Below are positions 46,821 to 59,395 of a stretch of DNA of 64,000 nucleotides, in pieces. Both the position numbers and the translations under genes were made by a program. The notes under the pieces are model-generated. The model was not told the DNA's origin and searched no databases. It saw nothing but the letters and a program-made list of their open reading frames with translations. The DNA is from Lenzites betulinus (taxonomy: Eukaryota > Basidiomycota > Agaricomycetes > Polyporales > Polyporaceae). Position 1 is the stretch's first letter. Each line of letters starts with the position of its first letter. The stretch lies in NCBI GenBank assembly GCA_022264855.1, contig JABYQU010000027.1:124001-188000 (forward strand), read 5' to 3'.

Positions 46821-47208
46821 ATGCAGTTCACCGCCGTCTTCGCCGCCCTCGCCGCATTCGTCGTCACCCAGGTGTCGGCCAACGCCTCGATCGTCCGCCA
46901 GTTCAATGCGCTCGGCGCGACCGACCAGAACGCTCTCCACAGCTGCCTTGACGGCTACCGTAACGGCAACTGGGTACGCACTCTGCCCTCGCTCTTTGTA
47001 CACTCATGTTCTTACAGCGATGGTTTTCCAGGACGGAGAGGACTGCGGCGGCCGCGGCTGGTTCAAGGGCAGCCATGACTACAAGAGCCCGGACAACTGC
47101 TGGGACGCGTGCGCGGGGTTGCTTGTCCAGGCGATTAACCAGGGCGCGTCGGACGTCGAGTGCGACGATGTCGAGGGCGGCGCTCGGTGCTGGATCGGAT
47201 TCCACTAA
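46821..47208 (+). CDS. Six-cysteine small secreted protein, intact copy
   Basis: Two exons (46821-46973 and 47032-47208) code for 109 residues. Residues 1-20 form a signal peptide starting MQFTAVFAALAAFVVTQ. The mature part of about 89 residues has six cysteines at HSC, EDC, DNC, DAC, VEC and ARC. It also has a glycine-rich DCGGRGW segment and the C-terminus CWIGFH. The size, secretion signal and even Cys number are typical of small secreted effector-like or defence-related proteins, but I recognise no named family. Its promoter lies within the duplicated arm. The other copy at 22123-22506 is frameshifted, so this is probably the only functional locus here. Confidence 0.78.
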
Positions 47209-47904
47209 GGACCTAGCCATGAGCGCGGAGGTGTTGTCCCGCCTGCGAGGCCGTCCCTATGCATCCTAGATGTTCGTTAATCTTAGTTTGTGTGATCGCT
47301 ATGAGAGGATTGTTAGCTCGCCTTATACGCTTTGATTGTGCGGCATGTTCACAATTATTTCCATCTGCAGCCTCTTTTGCAGGGGTACTGATTTGATTAC
47401 CCAGTGCGTCGACACCACCATTAGCATGTTCATACATCGACGGGATATTGGTGCGAGGTACGTTTCTATCATACCCCGCTTCTTCCAGAAATCTACAGAA
47501 CTGGGGATATTGTCGTCCGTCAGGTAGTCTGCAAGGTCGAAACAGACATCAATTAGCAGGAGGTGAACCGCATCTTCTGCTTCCCTGGGACTGACAGGAT
47601 CAAGGAAGGGCGACCGCGGCAGAGGACGTCACGCGAGATGTTTGCGCACTCAGCGCACCGGAAGATACACTGCCGGAATCCTTAGGACAATCGGCGAGTG
47701 ATGCCGTCTGGTCTCGGCCTCTTGTCGCTCCTCCAGATGCCATGATATATCTAGAAGAAAAAGCGGCCACCCGGTGCTAAGGTCCAATGATACAAGAGTA
47801 CCTTCGGACAAAACCATGAGCTCACAAAACCACAAACAATCTATAGGTGCAAGTTCTAGACAGTACATGTATGCAATCTTCCTCCCCTCGAGGGCGCCGA
47901 CCTC
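47209..47904. other. Intergenic between convergent genes
   Basis: Homology to the left arm stops near 47352. Nothing else is recognised. Confidence 0.5.
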
Positions 47905-50900
47905 TTATACCTTCAGGTGCCCCACCTTCGTCCAGTACTCCACGTACTTGAGAGCGTCCTCCCGTCCGATAGGGTGCGCCTCCGCAAGGCTCTTGGACAC
48001 CCTCACAGCCTTCGCCGTGCTTAGCGAGACTTGCGCCCCGCCCATGCCCTCGCTCTTGAAGAACTCAACGAGGTTGTGCGCCGCGTCGTGCTGGTCAACT
48101 CCCGGGCCCGCATTCGCCGCTTCTGTAGCAGAGTGCTCGAGTTTCGCGAGCCACTCCGCGTACGGCGCGGTCGGAAGCCCGAGACGCTCGGCGATGGGCT
48201 CGAAGACGGTGTTCCATGGGACGGGCCGGGGCGAGATGATGTGCAGGGCGCGCTCGTTGCTGTCAACCATTTCCTGCAGCGCAGCAGCGACGACGTTGAC
48301 GGCGACCCACGTCAATTCCTAGGCACGCACATATAAGCATAACAAAGAGGGAATTGAGACAAACGACGTACCTCCTCCTTGACGGGGATGCAGCCAAGAC
48401 GCTGGCTGACGCGCACCAGTGCCGCGACCCACTCCGTCGTGTTCCACCCGCCGGCGCGCTGATCGCCGCTCACCTGTCCAACGCGTACACTTGTCGTCTG
48501 CAGTCCCGTCTTTTCCGCTGCGAGCCCGAAAAGCTGCTCCGTCACCCACTTGCTTTCACTGTAGCCGGCGCCGGCGGCAAGCGCGGGCTCGGTATCGAGC
48601 GTCTCCTGTGCGGGTTCGGGACCGGAGTGGTCTGGATCAAGTATTAAGTGATATATACGCAATGACAGAGGTGGCAAGCTTACTGCGTAGGGAGGAAATA
48701 GAGCTGACGAAGAGCACGCGGGGTCCACCAGGGATCGAAGAATGCAGCGCGAGGTCGAGCAAGTTCCGTGCCCCAGCAATGAGAGGCTCGAAGGACTGGA
48801 GCGAGACTTGGAAGTCGACACGCCACGCTATCAAACCTAAGGTCAGCTACATATTCTGTACGCCAACAACTTGAATTGACTCACCATTGTGGATAATTTG
48901 CGTGACACTCGATCTCATCTACGCATCGTTGACGTTTGATCAAGATCCCTTGTAAGCTGTGACGATAACGTACCTCTTCGTATGCTTCTTTGCTCACGCC
49001 GAAATGTGCTTTCGCGAGATCAACGACATGGAAGACGGCTTTCCCAGACGTCAGGAGGGAAACATCAAGGCCCCACTGCTCGAATGCCGCCTTCTGGCGC
49101 GTCTCCAGGGTCTTCACCAGCCCCGACGCCTCGCGATTCAGCGCATACACCTTCACAACGTCTGACCGCGCGAGCAACTGGGCGAGCAGGTGTGCCCCAA
49201 GACGTCCCGTAGTTCCTGTAACTATAGCGGTCTCGGCCTTGGGATGTGCGGTCCCGTTCGCGTGCCCATTCGCGAGCTTCTCGGGGAAGTGGCGCTCGAG
49301 GCCTTTGCTGTATTTATCGAGGAGCGTACGCATACGCTCGACTGCAGCTTCGCGCTGCGCGTCCGCGCCCTTGTGCGCGAACTCGCCTGAGACGATGCTG
49401 AAGAGGAACGAGGATAGTGCAGCGACGGTGGGGTGGGCGTAGACGAACGTCGACGGAATGGAGTGAATGTCCAGGTTGGGCACAGAGCGCAACGTGTGGA
49501 TGAGAGTGTTCCGGATCCATGTTGCCTGCAGACTGAAACCGCGAGAAGAGGTCAGAAAATGCTTCGCTTATCGCATGTGTTTGTGAGATTTAACACACCT
49601 GTCACAGCCATTTTGGAAGATATCGTCGTCGTCCTGGATGCTTTCATTATCCATCACTTTCCGAATCACACCCCCGATATACTCGCGCGCGCTCCCCAGG
49701 GACCACTCGCGAGGGGGAGCGAGGTCCGTCTGAGACGACTCTTCCACGCGTTTGTAGATCGCATTAATCTCATCGTCATATGCGGCGATGCAGACCTGGC
49801 GACGAGGTGTACCCTTCGCGGTGTACTCCAAAGGCTTGTTCGGCGATGTCACCATGATCATCTACAAAGTTTCGTCAGATTGAATATACGCATGTGGAGG
49901 GACCCAGACTTGCCTCCTTGAAGATGCGCGAATGTGAAGGTGCATATGCGTTGACCTTCTCGATCGTCGGCCTGCATACCGATGTAAAGTGAGGTGACTG
50001 ATCGTCAAGTGCCTTCGTTGGAAGCGGACGCACCATATCTTGTTCCGGTATTCCTCCAACTTCACCTCGTCGGCGGGGTCGAATTGTTCCACTGGCTGAA
50101 TGAGGACGCCGTTTTGGAACCTCCCTCGGCCGAACATCAGACACGCCTGGACATGCGGATCCTGGACAAGGATGGCCTCTGCGATGGTGAAGTCAGTGAG
50201 CTATTACGGGCAGAGCGATGTCGCGTGATACTAACCGAGAGGCGCAGGGTTTGTCTACGAGGACGCCATAACGCACGTAAGCACTACGCATACATTTGTT
50301 AAGTAATTCAATAAGCGAACCTTCTCGCCAGTCGAGAGCATGATCTGGTCATCCGCGCGTCCGAACACGCGGAACAAGTGATGCTTTGTCGGATGCCGCT
50401 CCAGCAGGTCATGCGTCGAGAACGCAGGTCGGCCGTCTATGATCGAGTTGAACACGTTCGGCGTGAACGTCGGCGAGTCCTGTTGTTCCGCGCGTGGATA
50501 AGCACTAATGTCGGCTACGGACTAGCATACTGTGTACTCACGAACGCGACGGGCTCAAACACGCCGGGCTGCCCCTCCTGCGGAATCAGGCGGAGGTCAA
50601 TGTGCGGCGGAATCCGGAAGTAGTCCCACTCGGACTTGTTCATTGTCTCCGGGTTGGGAATCAGCTGAACGGCCGCCCCGATCTCAGTTCTGTGGAGTAT
50701 TCTGCGTCAGCATCTCGGTTCATGCGAAGTGTCGAGACCGGAGTTTGGAGTGGCTGTTCAGGAGAGATGAAACACCTACGAGCCATAGAAGGGAATGAGC
50801 GCAACCCCCGAGGCGGCGATGGCGTCGCCGATCTGTTTGCTCATTGGTGCGCCCGCATAGATCTAGCAAGACCGGCGTCAATGAAGGGTTCTCCATACAT

Positions 50901-52281
50901 CGTGTTCTGCATCTTACTATCGCGCGCAGCGTCTTCAGCTTCTCCATCTTCTTAGGATCGGGCGCCCATGCCTAGTGGCTTATCAGTCAAACCAGAACGA
51001 GGGCGTTGAAACGCAGACACGTACTTCGAGGAATGCGGGAACGATGTACAGGATTTTGCAGCGCGTGTCCATGATCGAATCCAGTACGACCTCAGGAGTA
51101 GAAACGATGGGCGGCGTACGCGGCTCGAACACACCCCATACTGTACCAACAAATAGCTGACAGGACGACAGAGTCAGCCCGAGCGTGGAAGGAAAAGAGA
51201 TAATTGTGTTCCTTACAGTCCACACAATCATTTGTGAGCCCATGACGTCTACAAATCAAAAACGTTTAGCTGCATGTCTCTAATTAAAGAGGTTGACGCA
51301 CGGAACATGGGGACAGGCTGCGCAGACAACCTGATGCCACATAGATCAGCCTCGCCATATGCTATCGTAAGACATCTAGTTAGACCCTTGTTACACGAGG
51401 GGGATCACCAGGTGGAAGACGTACAGAGGAAGGAACCCCACTTCTTGAAGTTCTTGTCTAGGAATTTGATAGGTTTCGGGAACGCCGTCGATCCTGTGCC
51501 AGCCCTTCTACATTAGAGGCATGCTTGTAAAACATGCACAGCATAACCTCACCTGACGAATGGAGTATGATCGCAACGTTCTCGTGGCTCACTTTACCCA
51601 TCGGCACGAGCGCGTCATCTCCCCCCGGGCCGTATAAGTCTTCAAATGACGGCATGGGGATCAGCTCGAGTTCATAGTTGTCTTTTCTTAGCAGCTCTAT
51701 TGCCTCATGTGCGAGGCGCTGCATGGCAGGGTCGGCGCTGATGAACATTTGTCGCACACCGGTCTTGGACACAAGGTGTGCGACTCCGATGGCGGAGTTG
51801 CGAATCGAAATGGGGAAGGGCGTGACCCCGATGTACATCAAGCCCACTTTCAGCGTGTAAAATGATATCGATTCTGAGGAATATCCACACACGGTGAGTT
51901 CTCAAGCTCGCTGCGAGAGGGATGCGGATTATACGTACCCGCGACAGCTAAGATACCGACTACGGGCGGTTCGTTCTCGCTCTTGTCCGCCTGCCACTGT
52001 GCGTAGTAGTCCGCGCTGCGTTGATAATGATTTGCGCTGATAGTTGCAGCCTTGCGGATGCCGCGGTATACTTCTGGGAAGTGGAGGACATGCTCCTGCT
52101 TCTCGTCGTCAACGTAGACGAAAACCGGATGCTCTGGACTGTGCTTCGCGTGATACTCGAACAGCTCGGGAATGGAGAGAGTGGTGTCACGGTCGACTGG
52201 CGAGAACGTCTTGCTGCTGGCGCCCTGCACTGTTCGCACCTGGGGATTGTAGAAACCGGGGGCATTTTGAAGCGTAGACAT
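47905..52281 (-). CDS. NRPS-like adenylate-forming reductase (A-T-R)
   Basis: Activates a carboxylic acid as an acyl-adenylate, loads it on a carrier domain and releases it reductively as an aldehyde or alcohol. The gene has more than fifteen exons on the minus strand. The A domain begins MSTLQNAPGFYNPQVRT. It includes VGLMYIGVTPFPISIRNS, the A3 loop SSGSTAFPKP (usually SSGSTGFPKP), LIPFYGSTE, VFGRADDQIMLSTGEK and the PLEYTAKGTPRR loop with the catalytic Lys. The carrier domain has DDIFQNGCDSLQATW; the phosphopantetheine Ser codon is split by the intron between 49599 and 49532. The reductase domain has the NADPH motif TGTTGRLGAHLL and the catalytic YSESKW. It ends EYWTKVGHLKV. Such enzymes are common single-module genes in agaricomycetes. 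No clustered tailoring genes point to a product. Confidence 0.9.
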
Positions 52282-54993
52282 CGTCTAAGTGAGTGTGAGT
52301 AGGATGTGGGGAGACTAGAAGTGGGGTGTGTTGCGGAGCACTTGGTCTGTAGTTCTGCGCATGCGAGGCTATATATGCAAACTGGCAGCTTCTACACCGC
52401 GTGCCTTGATTGAGACCAATGTGAGGGTAGATTGCGTCCATCGATAGTCGAAATGGAATGGTGCCGGCAGCGTAACAACCCGTGCATCATCCAACGTCGC
52501 TTCAACTGCACTTCATCAAGTGGAGAAGCGAATTGACGCGTGTTTAGAGAAGTCACCATCGGACGTGACAAAATGCTCACCGCGAGACATACAACTATAA
52601 TCGACAAATCTGTAAGATTGTCCAACCAGCGTCGATATCATTCTTCTCAGAGGAGCAAGCCTGTCCCCTCTAGAGGTTGTCGCTCCGTTCGGTCATAATC
52701 GGTCACTTAAGGATTACGTACCACTAATATAACGAGAGACTTTGCTAGCGCATCAGAAAAGAACAGAAACCCCCAACGACAGTTCTCAGGCTCACCCGTA
52801 GTTTTCCCACCTCGAGATGGGCGTTCGTCAATTCTCAGGAATGGCTTTCGTGACTAGTCTGACTGTTCCCGGCCTCTGGTAGGCCCTCCGAAGTTTGAGG
52901 GGCAATTGCATCCGCCCTGGAAGCAACTCATTTCCTGGCGACACAGACAACAATTCCGTTCGAGTGCACATGATGGTCCACTCTGAGTCGCCCATGCGAG
53001 AAGCTGAAATATGAGATCCTCATGATCCTCATGGGGCAGATCAAGATTCAAGATTCCGACATCGCCGGTTGGCGCTCTCGCAAGCATAGGGAGGCTGCGG
53101 AACACCTTGTCGCGGAGGCCTCACGCAGTGCGCCGCGTCTTCTCCATGGCATTTGCACTAGGGGTTGATGATATGTCAGTGTTTGTCGATTATGATAGGT
53201 CTCCGGTGGCTGCTCGATAGCCAGCGTAGTTGACGAGATGTAGTTGAGCTCACTTGAGCTCGGATCGCGTAATAGGCGGATGCCTTCCCGTTGGGGCTTG
53301 ATATGATCACTGAGTTATCTGAATTGCGAAGAACGCACTGTTCCTTGTGTCCTATCAGTGTTTCGGAGGCGACTCTATGAATGATGCGAGGTGAAGTAAC
53401 CTACTCTCTGGATGGAATACATGTCATTGATGTCAACGTCCTGCGCCGATGCCACTCGGCGGGCGAAAATACTGGCGTACTGATACCTATCATTGCAGAG
53501 ACGCTGTAAAGTCCGAGGCTACCAGAAACACGAATGAGGCGGGAAATTGATCACATACTTCTGTATAAGGCACTGTTATGTGCCCCTCCGTTAACGCGCG
53601 GCTTCCGAGGCTATCCAGAGGCGTGGTTATGACCGGCCCCACGTGCACAGTGCCGGCTGCCACTTCTTCTGCATCGGACATTCTCAACGCAGCACGAATA
53701 AGCTCAGCATGCGAGGTTGCATCATAACGATTTCGCCATGACACCAGAAATGTCTTCCGTTTGATCTCCGTCCGACCGGTGCGTCTTCGGAAGCTCTAGA
53801 GTTTGCGCCCATGGATTCGCAGACTGTCAAATAGCCTGTGTCTATGAGGTAGCAAGAAGGTTAGTGTTAACGTTGACGTCCAGCATGATCTTGCTCGCGG
53901 GTTACGCCACACGCAGTCCAACAATCAACATTTGGTATCCGCGGGTGGCAAAGACATGTACGTGTGGTGTGCGTGCGTTGTGTCATTGCGTGGCCTCCCT
54001 CGGCGTTCTTGAAGTCTGTTGTGCGCCATCGTGACCCGATAGAAGTTTGTCGATGCGTGAGAGTCGTGTTCTCGGATCTACCTGTCACCGGCATTGCGGA
54101 AGAACATAATGGCGGAGTGCGAGGAAGTGCGACGTCGTCCCGCGGCCGAAATCGGTGGCGTCCCGTCCTTCACGCGACATGGCTTATACATGCGGCGGCA
54201 AACCTGAAACACGAAGAGGAAGAAGGGCGACAACGAAGAGCTTCTTAGAAACACGACGCGCTCGAAGGCGCGGTCGGATCCGACTCGAAAGAATCGTGCT
54301 TCGGAGAGTACTCGTTGGCCCAGTGTATTCGTTCCGGGAACTGTAGCTTCTGATTCAACGCAGCTGACCAGGCAAGTCATATGTAATCCTTGGGAGAGTA
54401 ACTGGATGCGTAGCTGGAGGTTTGAGAGGTATGACAGCCTCTTCAGCATCGATTTGACACGGCACAGAAAGTATTACTCACAATTGCTGTCGAAGTTGCA
54501 ATTGATGTTGGGGATGAGTTTGAACAAACGGGTATTCTGGGTCAAATGTACCTAACGTAATGTGTAAGTCTCTTCTGGACATTTGTTCTGCATACGTTGG
54601 CCCCGTTGACGAGTTGGTCGCCTTACAAGAGTCTCAGTCTGGAGACTAGTACTGAGTACTGAGTACTGAGTACTGAACTGTATGAACAGCCTCGCGGATG
54701 ATTCGAACTCAGAAGACTAGACGCACGATTAGATTAGATAGGCGCCTCAGGTTGTGGCTCGCGTTGTCCGAGGCAACTTCAGTGTTCAAACGGTCACATC
54801 CCTCCCTCTCCCCACCCCGTTCATTCACTGGACCTTTCGAACTGTGTAAATTTCCTACCCATCGCACTTGGATATTGCAACGAATCTTTAGCTTTGGATT
54901 TGAATTCGGCTATTCCTCTGAAGACTGGTTTTGCTCTCAAACTGCTTTGTCTCACTTGCTCTGTTCGTCGGAATAAGCCTAGAAGCAGGAAAG
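52282..54993. other. Long gene-poor stretch with a possible minus-strand gene
   Basis: Minus-strand frames at 53744-53490 (AELIRAALRMSDAEEVAAG and VTTPLDSLGSRALTEGH-like text) and at about 53495-53370 (YASIFARRVASAQDVDINDM) may be exons of one gene. The frame at 53105-52854 (LARAPTGDVGILNLDLPHED) may belong to it too. I cannot join them convincingly or assign a family, so no CDS is called. A heptamer repeat lies at 54648-54677. Confidence 0.4.
54648..54677. repeat. Heptamer tandem repeat (ACTGAGT)n
   Basis: Three full copies of ACTGAGT plus partial copies at each end, in the region upstream of the importin-like gene. Confidence 0.85.
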
Positions 54994-57900
54994 ATGGCTA
55001 CATTCCTACCTATTCTCCCTCAAGATGACGTGGATCGTGCGGCGCAGGTGAGTAGCACGTATGAATATGTCCGTGGCACCATTGGTCGCGCTCTTTGCAT
55101 CCAAACGGCGCGTGTGGTTGTGACAAGCAGTGCACGCTACGGACAGAAAGACCTGAAGCAGGAGCTAATACCGTCTCGCCAGCTCATACAGCAGGCGTAC
55201 TCGCCTCAACAAAAGCTGTCTTCCGAAGCGCAACGTCGGCTGCAGCAAGAGCTATTTGAGATACAGCGCCGGCCGGAAGCTTGGGGCTTAGTGCTGCCAT
55301 TTCTCAGCCATCCCGATACGAATGTGCAGTTCTTCGGCGCGCACACAATTCAGGTCAAGATTGCGCGGGACTGGTGAGCTGGGGTAACTGCGTAGCGCAC
55401 CTATGTTCTCAAGACAAAACACCACCAGGGACTCGGTTCCTGATGATGCCTCTACCCAACTACGGGATGTGCTTCTCGAGGTCACCGGTCGTTCAATCAC
55501 ATCGGGTCAGAGCAAAGTAATCCTTCGCAAACTTTTCGTTGCAGTACGTCGTGTCGATCGTGTCATGTTTTGTATGTATTGTCATATTGGCATAATCCAG
55601 ATTACTTCGCTCGCTATCAAACTTCATCCCGGAAGATCTTCTCGCTGGCACGACTGGTTGCCTTCAACCCTCAACTCATTCGCAAGCATAGGTGTGCCTC
55701 GAGAACACATCATGGACTTCTTGGCTATTGTGGCGGAAGAAGTAGAGACCACAGACTTGCTGCCGCCTCATAGGTTCGTTCTCATGGATCACCGCGCAGA
55801 TGCTGGCTTACTGAAACGGTAAACGCTTCCAGGGCGCAGATGCTGACAAGTCTCGTGGAAGCTGCGCAAATGGTCACGCAAGTAATCAGCGGGTCCATGA
55901 CAGCACCTGCGGGGCATCGTTCCCCGCATGAGCTGAGTTCAGCAGCGAAATGTCTTCAGGCCTGGATGACGGTCCTTCCCGCCAGGTAGGTCAACACGAA
56001 CAATCATATCCATATCTCTCATTGACATCGGGATTGCAGCGACATCACACCATTCGTACCATGGCTCCTTGCCTTGATGATTCCCACTACTGAATCACCC
56101 ACCCCCGAATACGATGATCAGTCGTTTATCCCCGCCTCAGACACACTACAGGAGCTTCTCTCTAGGTCGGCATTGTCTGACGGATCTGGTACCAAGACAG
56201 TCACCGAGCCCCTGCTCCTCTGGTTAGACCGCTATGGTTGGGCTATCGTTCAAACTACGATTGATGGTACGCACAGTACTGCGTCCCCTATTAATCTACC
56301 ATTGGCATTGAGCGATACAATCGTACAGCGGGCTTTGTCGACGACATATCACATTCGCTCTGTAAGCTCCTCGTGGCCCTCGGGGATCACTCAGCGATGT
56401 ACTTTGCGAAGAACATCGCGTCACCTGTGCATGTCAAGGCCACCGCGGTATGCCCGTTCACGCTCCCCCCAACTCCGCCTGCCGTCTCCCACCTCGTACA
56501 ACACTTCCTCAAAGTGCTGCTGCAGTACACGGCTCTTCCAGGATACTACGGTGTAGACGAGGATGAGAGCGAGATGACGCTCGCGTTTTGGTACCTGTTT
56601 CAAGAGGCGTTGTGGAATGTCGATTATGGCTTTGACGTCACGGAGGACGGGGATGCCGGGAACGAGGCCGAGGAGAGGGACCGCGACATGATGCCAGTGG
56701 CGAAGGCTGTATACTCGGAGCTTGTAACGGTCTTGAGACAGAAGGTCGTATGGCCGCCGCGTACGGTTTTCAATGGCTGGAGTAGAGGTAAGCTGATCTT
56801 ATCTGACATGGATTGAGTGCGCTGAATGGTGTCTTGTAGATCAGAGGGACAAGTTCCTATCGTAGGTTGTTCGTCTTCTGGAGCTTCTACAATGACAGTA
56901 ACACAGCGCGGCAGGTATCGACGAGATGTCGGTGATACCTTGATCAATGCGTGCGTAACTCTTTGGAAAGTGTTACGAAAGTATTGTCTCATTTTTTGTG
57001 TGCAGATACTACGTGCTACGAGACGACATGCTGGCCTTCTACGTCTCCGATGTTATGCGACGTCTGTCAACACGACAAGAGCACGATGGTTGGGAGGTAT
57101 GTATATTCCACGTAGCTTTCAACATCCATCTCTGAATTTGTTGTGCAGGAAATCGAGGCGACGTTGCACTGCATCATGGCGGTCCAAGAATCTGTGCCTG
57201 TCGAAGACTCACCGCACCTCCGTCAGGTGTTCGGTTCCGAAATCCTCGGCAAGTTACCAAAGGCCGGAGACGATCGCGTGCGCAAAACTGCGCTTCATCT
57301 CATCGGCAAGCTTATAATCACCGCTGTATATGGATGTATACTCATCACAATGGTTCTCCCAACGCAGGTAGCTACGCATCATGGTTCACGACGCAGCCAG
57401 CGCAACTGCCCGAGTCCCCAACACCCTCACCCCTAATGAATGCGATCACGTTTGTGGTATCAGCGCTCCCCCATCCTGCACTCTGCCTCTCCGCTGCGAA
57501 CGCTTTGCGAGATCTCTGCGATGCGAACAGGACTGCGCTAGCGCCTCATATAAGTGCCTTCGGTGAACTACACGCGGGCCTTACTGGTATTCCGGTGCGT
57601 TACCGTGGCACATTTCATTCGTACCTGTGTGCTGAAGATATGGGTAATATTATAGGAGACAGAGAAGGCGAAGGTACTTCAGTCTATTGCCAGCGTGATA
57701 CAAGCGTTGCCTCCGGCGGAAGAGATTCCTCCGGTCGAGGTATTAAGTCATTTTTTGTCTTGGAAGCTATGCCTCATAACATTCACTTCTAGGCGATCGT
57801 AAGTCCCGTCGTGGCAAAGCTATTCGAAGCCTTGCAGTCCGCGAGCCAGGTGTGTCCGGACGTTTTGGTATTGTGTTCAAACTATAAGCTCACCTGTGTG

Positions 57901-59275
57901 TTCAGCTTCCGGACGAGGCACGGGCTATGGCTGTCGAAGAGCTCGAGACATTGACCGGGGTCGCCCGTGGACTTACAAGAGTTACCGACTCACTGCTTGC
58001 CCTGGACGACTCCCCTGAGATGCAGGCCGCCATCGAGGAAATGGCGCGTGCCCGACAGGACCCGAGAGTACTCAAACTGCGCGACGGTATTATGTCCGCC
58101 ATCCGCGCCGCGGTCGAGCTATGGTCGACCGATGCGGCGGTATGCGATGTGCGTATATGTAAAGTCTTTGCAATAATCAACACTCACCGCGTGTACGGCG
58201 ATGTTACAGGCGTTGAGCGATCTGTTCAAAGCGATCACTGCGCTGCCTTCAGACCTCACACTGGTGTCACTTCCCGCCGGCCCGCTCTTGGAGTTGGTGT
58301 GCTTGGCCGCACAACGACAGCTTACGGCCGTATGGCTGTCACTTGCTACGATGCTGATCATCCAATTGAACCCCCCGTCGCTGATTGCGACAACGTTCAA
58401 ACCCGAGCCGAGTGCAGAGGCATCCGAGATTGCGTTGAATGTGTTGCAGGTGCTGTTGCAGACTTCCCTAACTGCATTCGCGCAACCTGGCGTGATGGTA
58501 TCGGTATGGATCATGTTCGATACGCGTTGTCCATTCGCTCATCGAGACGACTTGTACCCAGAACCCAGACGTCGTACAAGCATTCTTTGGCTGCGCAGAA
58601 TCAGTAGGTCTCCGCTCAAGTATGCTCTCCATAATCCTGACGTCTTCCCAGTTCATTCACCACTTCCTCACGATCTACTATCGCCTCCCTCCGGACCTTT
58701 TCAATGGGCTGGTCCAATGCGCAATCGGCGCGTTGTCACTGCAGGAACGCTACTCGCTCACCTCTGCCTGCACATTCCTGGTTAGTCCCATTTCTATCCA
58801 TATGACGATTTCGCCCTGACCAGTGAGACCAGAGCACTCTGATCAATCGCACTGCCACCAATGACGATCTGGCCGCGGCCAAAGTCACATTTGTACAAAC
58901 ACACGGTTTCCAGATCCTGCGCGCGATCCTATTTGGTTTCGCAGGAATCGCGCCGCGCTCGGCGATGCCGAATCTGATCGAGCTGCTCTCGACGATGGTC
59001 ACCCGGTACCCGCTGGAGAGCAAGCAGTGGATATCCGAGATCCTGTTCGCGGAGGACTTCTATCCCTGTCGCGCGACACCCGACGCAAAAACCAAGTTCA
59101 TCAAGACTCTATCTGGGTGAGTGTTGCGTACTGTCCGTGCGTTTTGTGTACTCACTCATCTCATTTTAACAGATCCCGATCTCTCAAACGCACGCGCGAA
59201 GCCGCACAACAATTCACACTTGTCGCCCGAGGCTTGGAAGGATCCGCTTTCGGCTACGCCACTGTATCGATGTAA
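54994..59275 (+). CDS. Importin-beta family protein, importin-13-like
   Basis: A karyopherin that carries proteins between cytoplasm and nucleus in a Ran-dependent way. The multi-exon gene starts MATFLPILPQDDVDRAAQ. It joins LIQQAYSPQQKLSSEAQRRL and then WGLVLPFLSHPDTNVQFFGA and HTIQVKIARDW, the importin-beta N-terminal (IBN) helices that bind Ran. Later exons give HEAT-like helices: LRDVLLEVTGRSITSGQSKV, WLPSTLNSFASIGVPREHIM, FLAIVAEEVETTDLLPP, LSDLFKAITALPSDL and FIHHFLTIYYRLPPDLFNGL. The C-terminus ends REAAQQFTLVARGLEGSAFG, similar to importin-13 tails. I identified most exons by eye but not every border. The importin-13 assignment is less sure than membership of the importin-beta superfamily. 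Confidence 0.82.
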
Positions 59276-59395
59276 ACGCACGCCCAAGTACATTAATAGG
59301 CACCGCCCGCAGACGAGCAGGAGTAATAATGTAGGAACAGTACCAGGAACGCCCAGGAGCTAATGTACACCCCGTATCCCATGTCATTCCCCGAA

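Larger units (their letters stand above)
40306..47352 (-). repeat. Inverted duplication 2, right arm
   Basis: Reverse complement of 22005-28022, about 1 kb longer. The extra length is explained by the arm-specific block at 45232-46188 and by extra repeat units in secreted protein D. The spacer between the arms is about 12.3 kb. Confidence 0.88.
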
